A program made the position numbers and the translations under genes. Below are positions 52,978 to 62,443 of a stretch of DNA of 64,000 nt, one piece after another. Within the stretch, counting starts at the first letter, position 1. Each line of letters opens with the position of its first letter. The notes beneath the pieces are model-generated. The model had not been told where the DNA came from. It searched no databases and was given only the letters and a program-made list of their open reading frames with translations. The stretch comes from Streptomyces deccanensis (GTDB lineage Bacteria > Actinomycetota > Actinomycetes > Streptomycetales > Streptomycetaceae), in contig NZ_CP092431.1 of NCBI RefSeq assembly GCF_022385335.1, positions 4,526,001 through 4,590,000 on the forward strand, in the 5' to 3' direction.

Positions 52978-55900
52978 TCAGTCGAACCAGCGGTCCCGCG
53001 CCAACTCCGCCGTCCTCGACGGGTCTTCGAGCAGGGCCGCCACCTCGAAGCGGCGGGGCCATTGACCCGCCGCCCAGGCCAGCCCGGCCGCGACCCCCTC
53101 CAGCGTGGCGGCGTGCAGCACGCCGTCCCGGGTGCGGCGCCAGTCCAACTCCACGCCGTCGACGACCAGTTCCTCGTGCTCGACGTACGACGAGGGCGTG
53201 GCCGGGCCGAGCAGGACCCGAACCGACTCCGGCACCTCGTGCTCCGTGCCCTCCGAGTCGACCTGCCCGGTCACCGACTCACTCAGCCGCCGCACCTGGA
53301 ACAGCTCGGCCAACTCGGCGGCCCGCGACGGCCGTACGGGAAGCAGCGGCACACCGGAGGTGAAGGGCAGCAGGTCGGGCGAGTCGACGACCACGGCGTC
53401 GGCCGCGTCCACGACGGTCACCTCACCGTCCACCACCGCCCGCAACTCGTCGGGGAGAGTCACCTGTTCGGGGTCCAGGTCGGCCAACGCGCCGTACAGG
53501 CCGTGCAGTTGCGCGGCGCTCACCGGCAGGTCGGGGTCGGCCAGGCGGTCCAGCAGTTCGGCGGCGCCGCCCGGCTCGTCCAGCAGCGCGGCCACCGAGG
53601 TGCGCACCCCCAGCGCCCGCAGGACCTGCTCGTCGTCGAAGCCGGTGGCGTCGGCCTCGTCGTACAGACCGCGCAGCAGCGGGTCGCCGCCGGCCGCGAG
53701 CAGGCCCGCCGGGCGGCGGCCGTCGAGGACGGGGTTACCGCGCAGCCACCAGGCGGTGTAGGGGCGGACGACCTCGTGCGTACCGTCCGGAAGCAGGATG
53801 CGCACCGGCTGGACCAGCGCGTCGCGCAGCGGCGGGCGGGCGAGCAGCGCGAGCGCCTCCGGCCAGCGGTCCTCGTCGACGAGGTCCAGGTCGCGCACGG
53901 CCACGAGCTCCGTCGCGACCGGCGGCACCGGGCTGTCCGGGAACCGGTCGAGGATGTCCTCGGCCCACACGTCCACCGCGTCCAGCAACCCGGCGTCGTC
54001 GGGCTCGGCGAAGTCCCCGTCGCGCGGCTCCAGTTCGTCGGGGTCGAGGACGACGTCGGTGGCGCGTACGAGGGCGAAGTTGGCGAGCACGCCACAGGCG
54101 GCCAGGGGCTGTTCGCCCCAGCGCTCGGCCAGTTCGGCGTCGACGAAGGCGAGTTCGTCCTCGCGCATGACCCGGGCGAACGGGCTGCCGGGCAGGACCA
54201 GCTCACCGGCCGGGGCCGGCTCGCCGTCCTCGTCGGCCAGGGCGAGGGCGCCGAGCCAGGGCTCGTCGCCGGGTTCGAGGCCCGCGTCACGGACCAGGGC
54301 GAGGACCAGGTCGGCCAGCTCCTCCGCGTCCGGCCGGCCGTCCTCCTCGTCCCAGACACCGCCGTCGTCGTCCAGGGAGGCGGCCACGGCGGCCCGTACC
54401 TGCGGGGTGGTGAGCACGGCACGCGGGGTCGCGGGCAGCGCGCCCAGCTTCTCCAGGAGGGGGTGCGCGGCGTCCGGGTGGGCGACCTTCAGCCCGAGGC
54501 GGGCGAGCGTGTCGGGACGCGCCGTCTGCGGGCCGTCGGGGGCCGGAAGCAGGACCTGCCGGGGGCCGATGGTGGTCCGCCCGTCCGCGAGCGGCACGGG
54601 CAGACCGGACAGCCGGTCCGGATCGACCCCGGCGAGGCTGTCGTACAGCCGCCGCCACCAGTCGGGCGCCTTCTCCAGCCCCGCGAGCCGGTCGATCGCG
54701 TCCCCCAGCGGCAGGCGCGCGACGCCCAGCGTCCGCAACTCCGCGCGCCGTTCGAGCCCGGCGGGCAGCAGACAGGGCAGGACGTCCGCGAGCACCTGGA
54801 CCGTCTCGGCGCCGGCGCCCTCCACGACCTCGGCGTCACGCGGACGCAGCGCGGCGGACAACTCGTCCAGCTCGTCGTCGGGTTCGGGCATCACGGCACG
54901 CGGCAGGAACGCGGTGCGCGGCAGCCGCTCCAGGATCGCCTGCCGCAAGGCGCCGTCCAGCTCCCCCTTGCCCAGCGGGCCGGGCACGAGGTCGATGACG
55001 CCCTCGCCGACCGGCTCCCAGGCGGCGAGGAGCGCGGCGTACGCGTCCGCCGCGCGCTGCACGAGGAAGTCGGTGAGCGGCCCGGGCGCGGCGTGCCGCC
55101 GGGTCGTGTCCAGCGGGAAGGAGGCGATGAGCAGCGCGGGCACCCCGAGGGCCTCGTCGCTCGGCGTCGGCGCGTGCACGACGGCGCTGGTGCGCGGCCG
55201 GACCGGCGCGCCGTCGGGCCCGGTCGGCACCGCCCAGGTGACGGACCAGTGCGGCCGCAGCCGCTCCTCGACGGGCCGGTCGGCGAGCAGCGCGGCCTCG
55301 ATCGCCCCGTGCTCGGCGACGGTGCGCCAGCGCGTGACCCCGTCCCGCGAGTCCTCCACGACGACGTACGCCCCCTCCACGCGCCGTCGCAGCGTCCGCG
55401 CCTCGTCGGCGCCGACCTCGATGACGACCTCGTCGAGGCCGGGCAGGGCCAGCAGCAGCGCGTCGTCGACGGCGTGCAGCAGCCGCTCGGCGAGATCGGC
55501 GGCGGCGGCGTCGCGCAGCGGCAGGATCACGACGGTGTCGTACGACTCCGGAGCGGACCCCTCGGCGGCGAACGGCAGCCGCAGCAGCGGCACATGGCCG
55601 TCCCGGCGGCGGATCTCGTCGCCCAGTCCCGGGCTGTGCCGGGCGGTGTCGGCGGCGAGCAGCCGGGCCTCGGCGAGCGACCAGCGGATACCGCCGTGGC
55701 GCCCGACGACGGCGGGCTCGTCGGTGACGGCGAGGACGGCGGCGAAGCCGACGCCGAACCGGCCCACGGCGCCCTCGTGGCCGCCGCTCTGGCTGTCGCG
55801 CTTCGCGGACGCGCGGAGCGTGGACAGCGACTCCACGCCGCCCGCGTCCAGCGGGGCTCCGGTGTTGGCGGCGACGAGGACCCCGTCCCGGAGGGTCAGC

Positions 55901-56127
55901 CGCAGCCGCCCGGGGACCTTCGCCCTGGCGGCCGCGTCGGCGGCGTTCTGCGCCAGCTCCACGACGAGGCGGTCGCGGTAGCCGCCGAGGACGAGGTCCT
56001 CCTCGGCGTTGGCGTCCTCGCGGAACCGGGCGGGACTGGTCGCCCAGGCGTCCAGCACGCCCCGCCGCAGTCGCGCCGTCCCGAACGGGTCCGCACCCTC
56101 GGCTGCCGGCCGCACGAACTTGCTCAC
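52978..56127 (-). CDS. Large sacsin/Hsp90-like ATP-binding protein
   Basis: A 1049-residue protein with an N-terminal GHKL (Hsp90/sacsin-type) ATPase: VVELAQNAADAAARAK (N box), LVAANTGAPLDAGGVESLST (G1 box) and GRFGVGFAAVLAVTDEP (G2 region). The remaining ~800 residues are Asp/Glu/Leu-rich with no recognised domain. Similar proteins are conserved in actinomycetes as sacsin-like chaperone ATPases, next to a DUF3027 gene. Client and role are unknown. GTG 56127 has GGGAGAAG 6 nt upstream. No transmembrane or signal segment. Confidence 0.85.
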   Translation of the reverse strand: MSKFVRPAAEGADPFGTARLRRGVLDAWATSPARFREDANAEEDLVLGGYRDRLVVELAQNAADAAARAKVPGRLRLTLRDGVLVAANTGAPLDAGGVESLSTLRASAKRDSQSGGHEGAVGRFGVGFAAVLAVTDEPAVVGRHGGIRWSLAEARLLAADTARHSPGLGDEIRRRDGHVPLLRLPFAAEGSAPESYDTVVILPLRDAAAADLAERLLHAVDDALLLALPGLDEVVIEVGADEARTLRRRVEGAYVVVEDSRDGVTRWRTVAEHGAIEAALLADRPVEERLRPHWSVTWAVPTGPDGAPVRPRTSAVVHAPTPSDEALGVPALLIASFPLDTTRRHAAPGPLTDFLVQRAADAYAALLAAWEPVGEGVIDLVPGPLGKGELDGALRQAILERLPRTAFLPRAVMPEPDDELDELSAALRPRDAEVVEGAGAETVQVLADVLPCLLPAGLERRAELRTLGVARLPLGDAIDRLAGLEKAPDWWRRLYDSLAGVDPDRLSGLPVPLADGRTTIGPRQVLLPAPDGPQTARPDTLARLGLKVAHPDAAHPLLEKLGALPATPRAVLTTPQVRAAVAASLDDDGGVWDEEDGRPDAEELADLVLALVRDAGLEPGDEPWLGALALADEDGEPAPAGELVLPGSPFARVMREDELAFVDAELAERWGEQPLAACGVLANFALVRATDVVLDPDELEPRDGDFAEPDDAGLLDAVDVWAEDILDRFPDSPVPPVATELVAVRDLDLVDEDRWPEALALLARPPLRDALVQPVRILLPDGTHEVVRPYTAWWLRGNPVLDGRRPAGLLAAGGDPLLRGLYDEADATGFDDEQVLRALGVRTSVAALLDEPGGAAELLDRLADPDLPVSAAQLHGLYGALADLDPEQVTLPDELRAVVDGEVTVVDAADAVVVDSPDLLPFTSGVPLLPVRPSRAAELAELFQVRRLSESVTGQVDSEGTEHEVPESVRVLLGPATPSSYVEHEELVVDGVELDWRRTRDGVLHAATLEGVAAGLAWAAGQWPRRFEVAALLEDPSRTAELARDRWFD

Positions 56128-56241
56128 GGTTCACTTCTCCCTGTCGCCTGGTGACCACGAAGGTACCGGGTCGCTGCGCTGGCTTGGCCGTGTGTCCAGG
56201 GGGGTGGGGGGTAGCTGGTATGTCCGGAGGTGCGGGTGGGT

Positions 56242-56462
56242 GGGGGTTGCTCGCGCAGTTCCCCGCGCCCCTGAAAACCAGGGGCTGCGCCCCATGCTTT
56301 TCACGCCCGCAGAACCGTGAGTTTCCAGCCCCGCAGGCCCGCGCTTTCAGGCCCGCCGGGCCCGCGCTTTCAAGGCCTGCGGGGGCCTGATGTTTTCAGG
56401 GGCGCGGGGAACTGCGCGAGAAGCCCCACCGGAGCCGCAGTCGCCCACGGACCCGCACCCCC
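56242..56462. repeat. GC-rich intergenic inverted repeat, long copy (copy e)
   Basis: Arms 56242-56272 and 56398-56427 enclose ~125 bp that contain several tandem CAGGCCCGC/GCTTT units. The right part (56399-56462) is identical over 64 bp to 57924-57987 in copy f. It fills the 372-bp gap between the Hsp90-like and DUF3027 genes; no gene is seen there. Confidence 0.88.
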
Positions 56463-56499
56463 GAGCTCTCGGGCGAACCGGATCACTGAACCGGCGGCA

Positions 56500-57429
56500 C
56501 TACGAATGCCCCAGGTCCGCCTCGGACTCGGCCTCCTCAGACACCGGCACGGACCCGGAGTCCGCCGCCGGCCGCAGCGGGAAGGGATCCACCCGCGTCT
56601 CGTCCAACCGCGGCGGAGCCGGCCGCGGCGGCTTCGGCATGACCGCCGCCTCCGAGTGCCCCCCACACCCGTACGTCAGCGACACCATCCGCCCGTCCGC
56701 CGGCGCGAACTCGTTCGCGCACACCCCGAAGGCCTGCCCGAGCGACCCCCCGATCGGCACAAGGAATCCACAGCTCACACACGCGGCGGGCGCGGCCTGC
56801 GCCATCGCGGTCTTCGCCCCGAACCCTTCCTCCCACCGGTCCGCCGCCGTGTGCAGCCCGTACCGGGACAGGACGCGCGCCCGGCGCATCCCCAGTTCCT
56901 CGGCGACCGCGGCGATCGACCCCCGGCTCGGCACGAGCGGCAGGTTCGCCGGCGCCCCACCGGTGACCTCGGCGTCCTCCGCCTCCACCAGCTCGGCCAT
57001 GTCGTGCGAGACCGGGGAGTTGGGCAGCGGTTCGTCCTCGCCGGAGTACCCGGGCTCCAGCCGCAGGTCGTCCGCGTCGGTGGGCAGCAGATCACCGGGG
57101 CCCATGTCACCGGGCCTGAGCCGCTCGCTCCACGGCACCCACTCCGGCGCGAGCAGCGCGTCCGGGCCGGGCAGCAGGACGACCTCGTCGAGGGTCACGA
57201 GCTTCGCGCGGGAGGCGCGGGCGACGGTGACGGCCCAGCGCCAGCCCCGGTAGCCCATCTCCTTGCACTCGAAGAAGTGCGTCACCACACGGTCGCCCTC
57301 GGAGATCAGCCCCGCGTGCTCGCCGACCACGCCGGGCGCGGCGGCCTCCTCGGCGGCGGAGCGGGCGAGGTCGACGGCCTCGGCGCACAGACGGTCGGGG
57401 GTGCGGCTTCGCGTTGTCGCTGCGCTCAC
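56500..57429 (-). CDS. DUF3027-family protein
   Basis: A 309-residue actinobacterial protein of DUF3027. Landmarks are TRSRTPDRLCAEAVDLARSA, HFFECKEMGYRGWRWAVTVA, a mid-section DLRLEPGYSGEDEPLPNSP, a DNA-binding-like LGMRRARVLSRYGL, and a zinc-site-like CVSCGFLVPIGG with FGVCANEFAPADG. GTG 57429 was picked because homology starts there. The function is unknown. It is flanked by direct repeat copies e and f. Confidence 0.88.
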   Translation of the reverse strand: MSAATTRSRTPDRLCAEAVDLARSAAEEAAAPGVVGEHAGLISEGDRVVTHFFECKEMGYRGWRWAVTVARASRAKLVTLDEVVLLPGPDALLAPEWVPWSERLRPGDMGPGDLLPTDADDLRLEPGYSGEDEPLPNSPVSHDMAELVEAEDAEVTGGAPANLPLVPSRGSIAAVAEELGMRRARVLSRYGLHTAADRWEEGFGAKTAMAQAAPAACVSCGFLVPIGGSLGQAFGVCANEFAPADGRMVSLTYGCGGHSEAAVMPKPPRPAPPRLDETRVDPFPLRPAADSGSVPVSEEAESEADLGHS

Positions 57430-57813
57430 AGGTATCGCTTCTCTCCTACGCCGTCTCACGAGTGCGCCTCCCTCGGCGGGGGGTGCGGACGGAGCGGACC
57501 AGGGGGCCGCGTCGACGTCCGCGCCCGATCGCACTCGGGCGCACCTATGTCATCCATTCTGCGGGATGAACGAGAGGCGCGCGGCCGAGAACAACCGCCG
57601 CAGGCGCGCTATGCACGCTACCTTCTCCGAGGCTCGGCGCCCACACCGACGTAAGGGTTCCGCGATTCCGCTGCGCTCGGCTTTGGCCGGAGGCCGGTGG
57701 TGAGGGCGGACTGCAAACGGTACCGACGGTTGGCGAAAAACCGCCGTGGCCTGCGGCCGGCCCCACGTCAGCCGGTCCGGAAGCCGGGGCGACGTGGGCA
57801 TCCGCGGCCCGGT

Positions 57814-57987
57814 GGGGCTTCTCGCGCAGTTCCCCGCGCCCCTGAAAACCAGGGGCTGCGCCCCATGCTTTTCAGGCCCGCAGGGCCGTGGTCCTTCAGG
57901 CCCGCAGGGGCCTGAAGTTTTTGGGGGCGCGGGGAACTGCGCGAGAAGCCCCACCGGAGCCGCAGTCGCCCACGGACCCGCACCCCC
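57814..57987. repeat. GC-rich intergenic inverted repeat, long copy (copy f)
   Basis: Arms 57814-57843 and 57923-57952, with an inner GGGGCTGCGCCCC hairpin and CAGGCCCGCAGGG units. Same orientation as copy e. The other half of the 641-bp gap (57430-57813) contains no gene I can support; it must hold the DUF3027 promoter. Confidence 0.88.
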
Positions 57988-58070
57988 ACCCCATGAGGCG
58001 CCCCCGCCCTCCCACGGCCATACGAGCGGTAACCGCACTACCCCCCGCCATCTCGGGGCACTATGACGGG

Positions 58071-59459
58071 GTGACCGGCGCCGAGCGGAGCGGAGCGCGC
58101 GGGTCGGGTCGGGTGACCGGCGCGGCCCGCTCGGTGGGCCGCGCCCTGCACCTCCCGTTCACCGGCCCCGCCCGAGGCATCCGCAAGGCCACCCACGCCC
58201 ACGGCGCCGGCGAGTCCGGCCTCGGCAAACTCATCGAACTGCACGGAGTGAACGGCGCGGGCGACGTGATGATCACCGTCTCCCTCGCCTCCACCGTCTT
58301 CTTCTCCGTCCCCACCGACGAGGCCCGCGGCCGCGTCGCCCTCTACCTCGCCATCACCCTCGCCCCCTTCGCCCTCCTCGCCCCCGTCGTCGGCCCCCTC
58401 CTGGACCGTCTTCCGCACGGCCGCCGCGCCGCGATGGCCGGCGCCATGCTGACGAGGGCGTTCCTCGCCCTGATCCTCGTCGGCGCCGTCGAGACCGGCC
58501 GCATCGAGATGTACCCCGCCGCCCTGGGCGTCCTCGTCGCGTCCAAGGCGTACGGCGTGGTCAGAAGCGCGGTCGTGCCCCGTCTCCTCCCGCCGCGCTT
58601 CTCCCTGGTGAAGGCCAATTCCCGGGTCACCCTCTGCGGCCTGCTGGCCACCGGCGTCGCCGCGCCCATCGGCGCCGGGCTCCAGGCCCTCGGCCCCCGC
58701 TGGCCGCTCTACGGCGCCTTCCTGATCTTCGTGGCGGGTACGTTCCTCTCCTTCACGCTGCCCGCGAAGGTCGACTCGGCGAAGGGCGAGGACCGGGCCC
58801 TGCTCGCGGCGGACGCCGAGCATCTGCACGGCCCGCACCGCAGCAGCACGCTCAAACGGCCCGGCCTGCGGACGGTCGGCCCGGCGGTCACCCACGCGCT
58901 CGGCGCGAACGCCGCCCTGCGCGGCCTCTCCGGCTTCCTGATCTTCTATCTGGCGTTCCTGCTGCGGATCCACCCGTTGCACGGGCAGAGCGCGGCCCTG
59001 TCGCTCGGCATGGTGGCCGTGGCCGCCGGCACGGGAAACGCGCTGGGCACGGCCGTCGGCGCGTGGGTGAAACAGCGGTCGCCGGAGCTGATCATCGTGA
59101 CCGTCGTCGCCGTGGAACTCGCGGTGGCGATCCTGGCCGCGCTGTTCTTCGGCACGTTCTTCATCGCCGCTCTCGCCGCGGTCGCCGGTTTCTCGCAGGC
59201 CCTGTCCAAGCTGTCGCTGGACGCCCTGATCCAGCGCGACGTCCCCGAACTCGTGCGGACCTCGGCCTTCGCCCGCTCCGAGACCCTGCTCCAGATGTCC
59301 TGGGTGGTCGGCGGCGCCGTCGGTATCGCCCTGCCCCTCAACGGCACCCTGGGGATGGCCGTGGCCGCCGCGATCGTCGCCGCCGGCTGGCTCACCACGG
59401 TCCGCGGACTGCTCTCCTCCGCCCGGCACGGGGGTGCGCCCCGCGCCCGGGTGGCATGA
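58071..59459 (+). CDS. MFS transporter, core Streptomyces type
   Basis: A 462-residue major facilitator protein with a ~60-residue basic N-terminus and about twelve helices (GDVMITVSLASTVFFSVPTD, ITLAPFALLAPVVGPLLDRL with motif-A-like LDRLPHGRRAAM, and others). GTG 58071 starts it; a TATGAC sequence lies a few bases upstream and there is no good ribosome site, so leaderless expression is possible. It lies before the DUF2771 and mqnBD genes on the same strand. The substrate is unknown. Confidence 0.88.
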   Translation: MTGAERSGARGSGRVTGAARSVGRALHLPFTGPARGIRKATHAHGAGESGLGKLIELHGVNGAGDVMITVSLASTVFFSVPTDEARGRVALYLAITLAPFALLAPVVGPLLDRLPHGRRAAMAGAMLTRAFLALILVGAVETGRIEMYPAALGVLVASKAYGVVRSAVVPRLLPPRFSLVKANSRVTLCGLLATGVAAPIGAGLQALGPRWPLYGAFLIFVAGTFLSFTLPAKVDSAKGEDRALLAADAEHLHGPHRSSTLKRPGLRTVGPAVTHALGANAALRGLSGFLIFYLAFLLRIHPLHGQSAALSLGMVAVAAGTGNALGTAVGAWVKQRSPELIIVTVVAVELAVAILAALFFGTFFIAALAAVAGFSQALSKLSLDALIQRDVPELVRTSAFARSETLLQMSWVVGGAVGIALPLNGTLGMAVAAAIVAAGWLTTVRGLLSSARHGGAPRARVA

Positions 59460-59521
59460 CCTACGGCCGACCGACCCCGGCACGCCGTACCCCACATAGG
59501 GGCGCCCCTGGACACGCCAGA

Positions 59522-59533
59522 TAGCCTTCGCCC
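59522..59533 (+). promoter_or_regulatory. Leaderless -10 of the DUF2771 gene
   Basis: TAGCCT at 59522-59527 is 6 nt before ATG 59534, and there is no Shine-Dalgarno sequence. It follows the pattern seen at serC, DUF952 and DUF2530. Confidence 0.5.
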
Positions 59534-60004
59534 ATGACCTCCCAGCGTTCCCGTCGCGCCGCAGCCACTCTCGGCGCTGTTTCCGCCGGACTTCTCGTCC
59601 TGTCGGCCTGCGATGAGCCCACGCCGATGGCCACCGTCACGATCGGTACCGACTCGATCAGCTCCGAGGCCGCCTGCTACCGCACCCTCACCGCCGAGCA
59701 GGCCAAGGAGTGCGCGCAGGAGAAGCCCTCCAAGTCGATCGAACTGCCGGAGGGCGAGACCCTGCGCATCGGCGTCGACCCGGAGGTGGCGGACACGGGC
59801 TGGGCCCTGTGGATCAACGGGCAGCAGGCCACCAACGACACGTTCGACAAGACGTACTGGGCCTTCGAGAACCCCGGTCTCTTCGCCACCCAGCCCGGTC
59901 AGGCCGCCCAGAAGAAGCTGACCATCAGCGTCGTCCAGCAGAACGCCGAGGGCTCGAAGATCGAGGGCGTGTGGAACTTCGAGCTGAAGAACCCGGACGC
60001 CTGA
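59534..60004 (+). CDS. DUF2771-family lipoprotein
   Basis: A 156-residue secreted lipoprotein. The signal peptide RRAAATLGAVSAGLLVLSAC ends in a lipobox (LSAC) with the lipidated Cys at residue ~26. The mature part, with RIGVDPEVADTGWALWINGQ and TYWAFENPGLF, is the DUF2771 domain. No function known. It is 16 nt upstream of mqnB on the same strand and may be cotranscribed. Confidence 0.9.
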   Translation: MTSQRSRRAAATLGAVSAGLLVLSACDEPTPMATVTIGTDSISSEAACYRTLTAEQAKECAQEKPSKSIELPEGETLRIGVDPEVADTGWALWINGQQATNDTFDKTYWAFENPGLFATQPGQAAQKKLTISVVQQNAEGSKIEGVWNFELKNPDA

Positions 60005-60020
60005 TCCCCTGCCGACCCTC

Positions 60021-60737
60021 ATGCGTGTCCTCGTAGCCACCGCCGTCCCGGCCGAACGGGACGCGGTGGCACGAGCGTTTCCGGCCCCGGCGACCGAGTC
60101 CCGCCTCCCGGCCGCCACCCTCCACCGCTTCCGCCCCACCGGCCCGGAGTACGACCTCCTCGCCGCCGGCGTGGGCCCCGCGCTCGCGGCCGCGTCCGTC
60201 GCCGGCGCGCTGACGGCGGCGGTCCTGGAGGGCAGGCCGTACGGGCTGGTCGTGTCCGCCGGGATCGCGGGCGGATTCCTGCCCGAGGCCCCCCTCGGCT
60301 CCCTCGTCCTCGCCGACGAGATCACGGCGGCCGATCTGGGCGCCGAGACACCGGACGGCTTCCTCCCGGTCACCGACCTCGGCTTCGGCACCGTCACCCA
60401 CCGGCCGCCCCCCGCCCTCGTACGCGCCGCGGCGACCGCCACCGGCGCCCGTACCGGCACCGTGCTCACCGTCTCCACGGTCACCGGCAGCGCCGAGCGC
60501 GCGCACGCCCTGCGCGCCCGCCACCCCCGCGCGCTGGCCGAGGCGATGGAGGGCTTCGGGGTCGCCGAGGCCGCCGCCGCGCACACCACGCCCGTACTGG
60601 AACTGCGGGCCGTCTCCAACCCCGTGGGCCCGCGCGACCGCGCCGCCTGGCGGATCGGTGACGCCCTGACCGCACTCACCACGGCCTTCGGGAAGCTGAC
60701 GCCCGTACTGGAGAGTTGGGACCCACATGAGCCCTGA
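60021..60737 (+). CDS. mqnB: Futalosine hydrolase
   Basis: Hydrolyses futalosine to dehypoxanthine futalosine and hypoxanthine in the futalosine route to menaquinone. The 238 residues form a phosphorylase-like nucleosidase fold: MRVLVATAVPAERDAVARAF, DLLAAGVGPALAAAS, VVSAGIAGGFLPEAPLGSLV, AEAMEGFGVAEAAAAH with the acidic substrate residues, and AVSNPVGPRDRAAWRIGDAL. The order mqnB-mqnD with overlap (11 nt) matches SCO4327-SCO4326 of S. coelicolor as I recall. Confidence 0.95.
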   Translation: MRVLVATAVPAERDAVARAFPAPATESRLPAATLHRFRPTGPEYDLLAAGVGPALAAASVAGALTAAVLEGRPYGLVVSAGIAGGFLPEAPLGSLVLADEITAADLGAETPDGFLPVTDLGFGTVTHRPPPALVRAAATATGARTGTVLTVSTVTGSAERAHALRARHPRALAEAMEGFGVAEAAAAHTTPVLELRAVSNPVGPRDRAAWRIGDALTALTTAFGKLTPVLESWDPHEP

Positions 60738-61629
60738 TCCGACCATGAGCCCTGAAACGAGCCCCGCGAGCGCCCCCGGGGCGGCCGGCGGCGCGCTGCG
60801 GATGGCGTACTCGCCCTGTCCGAACGACACGTTCGTCTTCGACGCCTGGGCCCATGGCCGGATCCCGGGCGCGCCCGCGCTCGACGTGACGTTCGCGGAC
60901 ATCGACATCACCAACGGGATGGCCGAACGCGGCGATCTCGACGTACTGAAGGTGTCGTACGCCGTCCTGCCGTACGTCCTCGACGCGTACGCGCTGCTGC
61001 CGTGCGGCGGTGCGCTCGGGCGGGGCTGTGGTCCGCTGGTGCTGACGCGGGAGCCGGGGACGGACCTCACCGGCCGTACGGTTGCCGTGCCGAGCGAGCG
61101 GTCGACCGCCTATCTGCTGTTCCGTCTCTGGGCGGCGGACACCCTGCCCGGCGGGGTCGGCGAGATCGTCGTGATGCCGTTCCACGAGATCATGCCGGCC
61201 GTGCGGGACGGGAAGGTCGACGCCGGACTCGTCATCCACGAGGCCCGTTTCACGTACCGGAACTACGGCCTCCACAAGCTCGCCGACATGGGCGAGCACT
61301 GGGAGGACACGACGGGACTGCCGATCCCGCTGGGCGCGATCATCGCGAAGCGCTCGCTGGGGCGGGAGACCCTGACGGCGCTCGCCGAGACGGTCCGCGC
61401 CTCCGTCCGCGCGGCCTGGGACGACCCCGAGGCCTCTCGCCCGTACGTCCTGGAGCACGCCCAGGAGATGGACCCGGCCGTCGCGGACCAGCACATCGGC
61501 CTGTACGTCAACGAGTTCACGGCCGACCTCGGCGAGGACGGCTACGCGGCGGTCAGGGGGCTGCTCACCCGCGCGGCGGCCGAGGGACTGGTACCGCCCC
61601 TCGGCCCGGACGCGCTCGAATTCCCTTGA
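60727..61629 (+). CDS. mqnD: 1,4-Dihydroxy-6-naphthoate synthase
   Basis: Converts cyclic dehypoxanthine futalosine to 1,4-dihydroxy-6-naphthoate in the menaquinone pathway. 300 residues of the periplasmic-binding-protein-like fold: MAYSPCPNDTFVFDAWAHGR, NGMAERGDLDVLKVSYAVLP, GRTVAVPSERSTAYLLFRLW, VDAGLVIHEARFTYRNYGLH and the catalytic-type His in that last block. ATG 60727 lies inside the mqnB end, so translation is coupled. Two later methionines are possible starts but the domain begins at ~residue 25. Confidence 0.95.
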   Translation: MSPDPTMSPETSPASAPGAAGGALRMAYSPCPNDTFVFDAWAHGRIPGAPALDVTFADIDITNGMAERGDLDVLKVSYAVLPYVLDAYALLPCGGALGRGCGPLVLTREPGTDLTGRTVAVPSERSTAYLLFRLWAADTLPGGVGEIVVMPFHEIMPAVRDGKVDAGLVIHEARFTYRNYGLHKLADMGEHWEDTTGLPIPLGAIIAKRSLGRETLTALAETVRASVRAAWDDPEASRPYVLEHAQEMDPAVADQHIGLYVNEFTADLGEDGYAAVRGLLTRAAAEGLVPPLGPDALEFP

Positions 61630-61650
61630 GCGGGACGGAAGTCGGGTCGG

Positions 61651-62034
61651 TCACACGTCCAACTGGTCAGCCACGGCGCGCAGCAGACCCGCGATCTTCT
61701 TGCCGGCGGCACGGTCGGGATAGCGGCCCCGCTCCAGCATCGGCGTGATGTTCTCCAGCAGTGTGGTCAGGTCCTGCACGATCGAGGCCAGCTCGTCGGG
61801 CTTCTTGCGCTGGGCGGCGGCCACCGACGGGGCGGGCTCCAGGATCGTCACGGAAAGGGCCTGGTCACCGCGCTGACCCGCAACGACTCCGAACTCGACC
61901 TTCTGGCCCGGCTTCAAGGTGTCGACACCGGCGGGCAGTACGGAGGAGTGGACGAAGACGTCACCGCCGTCGTCGCGGGAGAGAAAGCCGAAGCCCTTCT
62001 CGCTGTTGAACCATTTGACCTTGCCAGTCGGCAA
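61651..62034 (-). CDS. Cold-shock domain protein with C-terminal extension
   Basis: A 127-residue RNA-binding protein. The cold-shock domain is complete: [20 protein letters not shown] (RNP1 KGFGF), then [12 protein letters not shown] (RNP2-type VFVH). The C-terminal half ([20 protein letters not shown]) is helical, making the protein twice the usual CspA length, which I recall for this Streptomyces locus. TTG 62034 is the best start: GAGGGAG is 7 nt upstream and the conserved domain begins at PTGKVKW; GTG 62043 is also open. Convergent with mqnD. Confidence 0.9.
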   Translation of the reverse strand: MPTGKVKWFNSEKGFGFLSRDDGGDVFVHSSVLPAGVDTLKPGQKVEFGVVAGQRGDQALSVTILEPAPSVAAAQRKKPDELASIVQDLTTLLENITPMLERGRYPDRAAGKKIAGLLRAVADQLDV

Positions 62035-62443
62035 AGCACACACTCCCTCGATCGCTCCCGGACGCCATCCGGACGCCGTTGACCTGGCGTCGCACCAGCC
62101 TACCGGGGCCTACCCCAACCAAACACGCCCTTAACCACGACAGCGGCGAGACTGAGCCCCGCCTGTGCCAGCAGAGGCGCAAAGCAGTGCAGGAAGCGTG
62201 GAGGAACAAGCCTTCTCTGACTTCCGCCCGTCTTCCCGCCATGTCCCGCTGGAGGCACGGACAGACGCAGGGCTCTGCTGGAAGGCGAGTTCACCTCACC
62301 GAAAGCACCAGACAGCACGAGCGCTGTACTGGCACTCGGACCATCCCCGCGTCAATGGCCATCACGAGCAAAGCCCTCTTGCATGGCTCGCCGAAGCCTG
62401 TCCGGAGAAGCTGCCTTCAGGACATCGGCGTCGGAAACTGCGT
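62035..62443. other. Intergenic DNA between csp gene and TnpB element, no supported gene
   Basis: Roughly 410 bp of lower G+C than its neighbours. Several short frames cross it (for example 62165-62557 on the plus strand), but none has recognisable motifs or a good ribosome site. It includes the csp promoter side and the bases flanking the TnpB right end, so it is possibly older mobile-element debris. Confidence 0.4.

Noticed and set aside
52978..56127. Possible anti-phage defence island around the Hsp90-like ATPase
   Set aside because: Neighbours are DUF3027, menaquinone and secreted-protein genes, not nucleases, helicases or methylases; fits conserved core.
57430..57813. Short frames upstream of DUF3027 (for example minus 57545-57766)
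   Set aside because: No motifs, poor start context, partly over the repeat; more likely promoter region.
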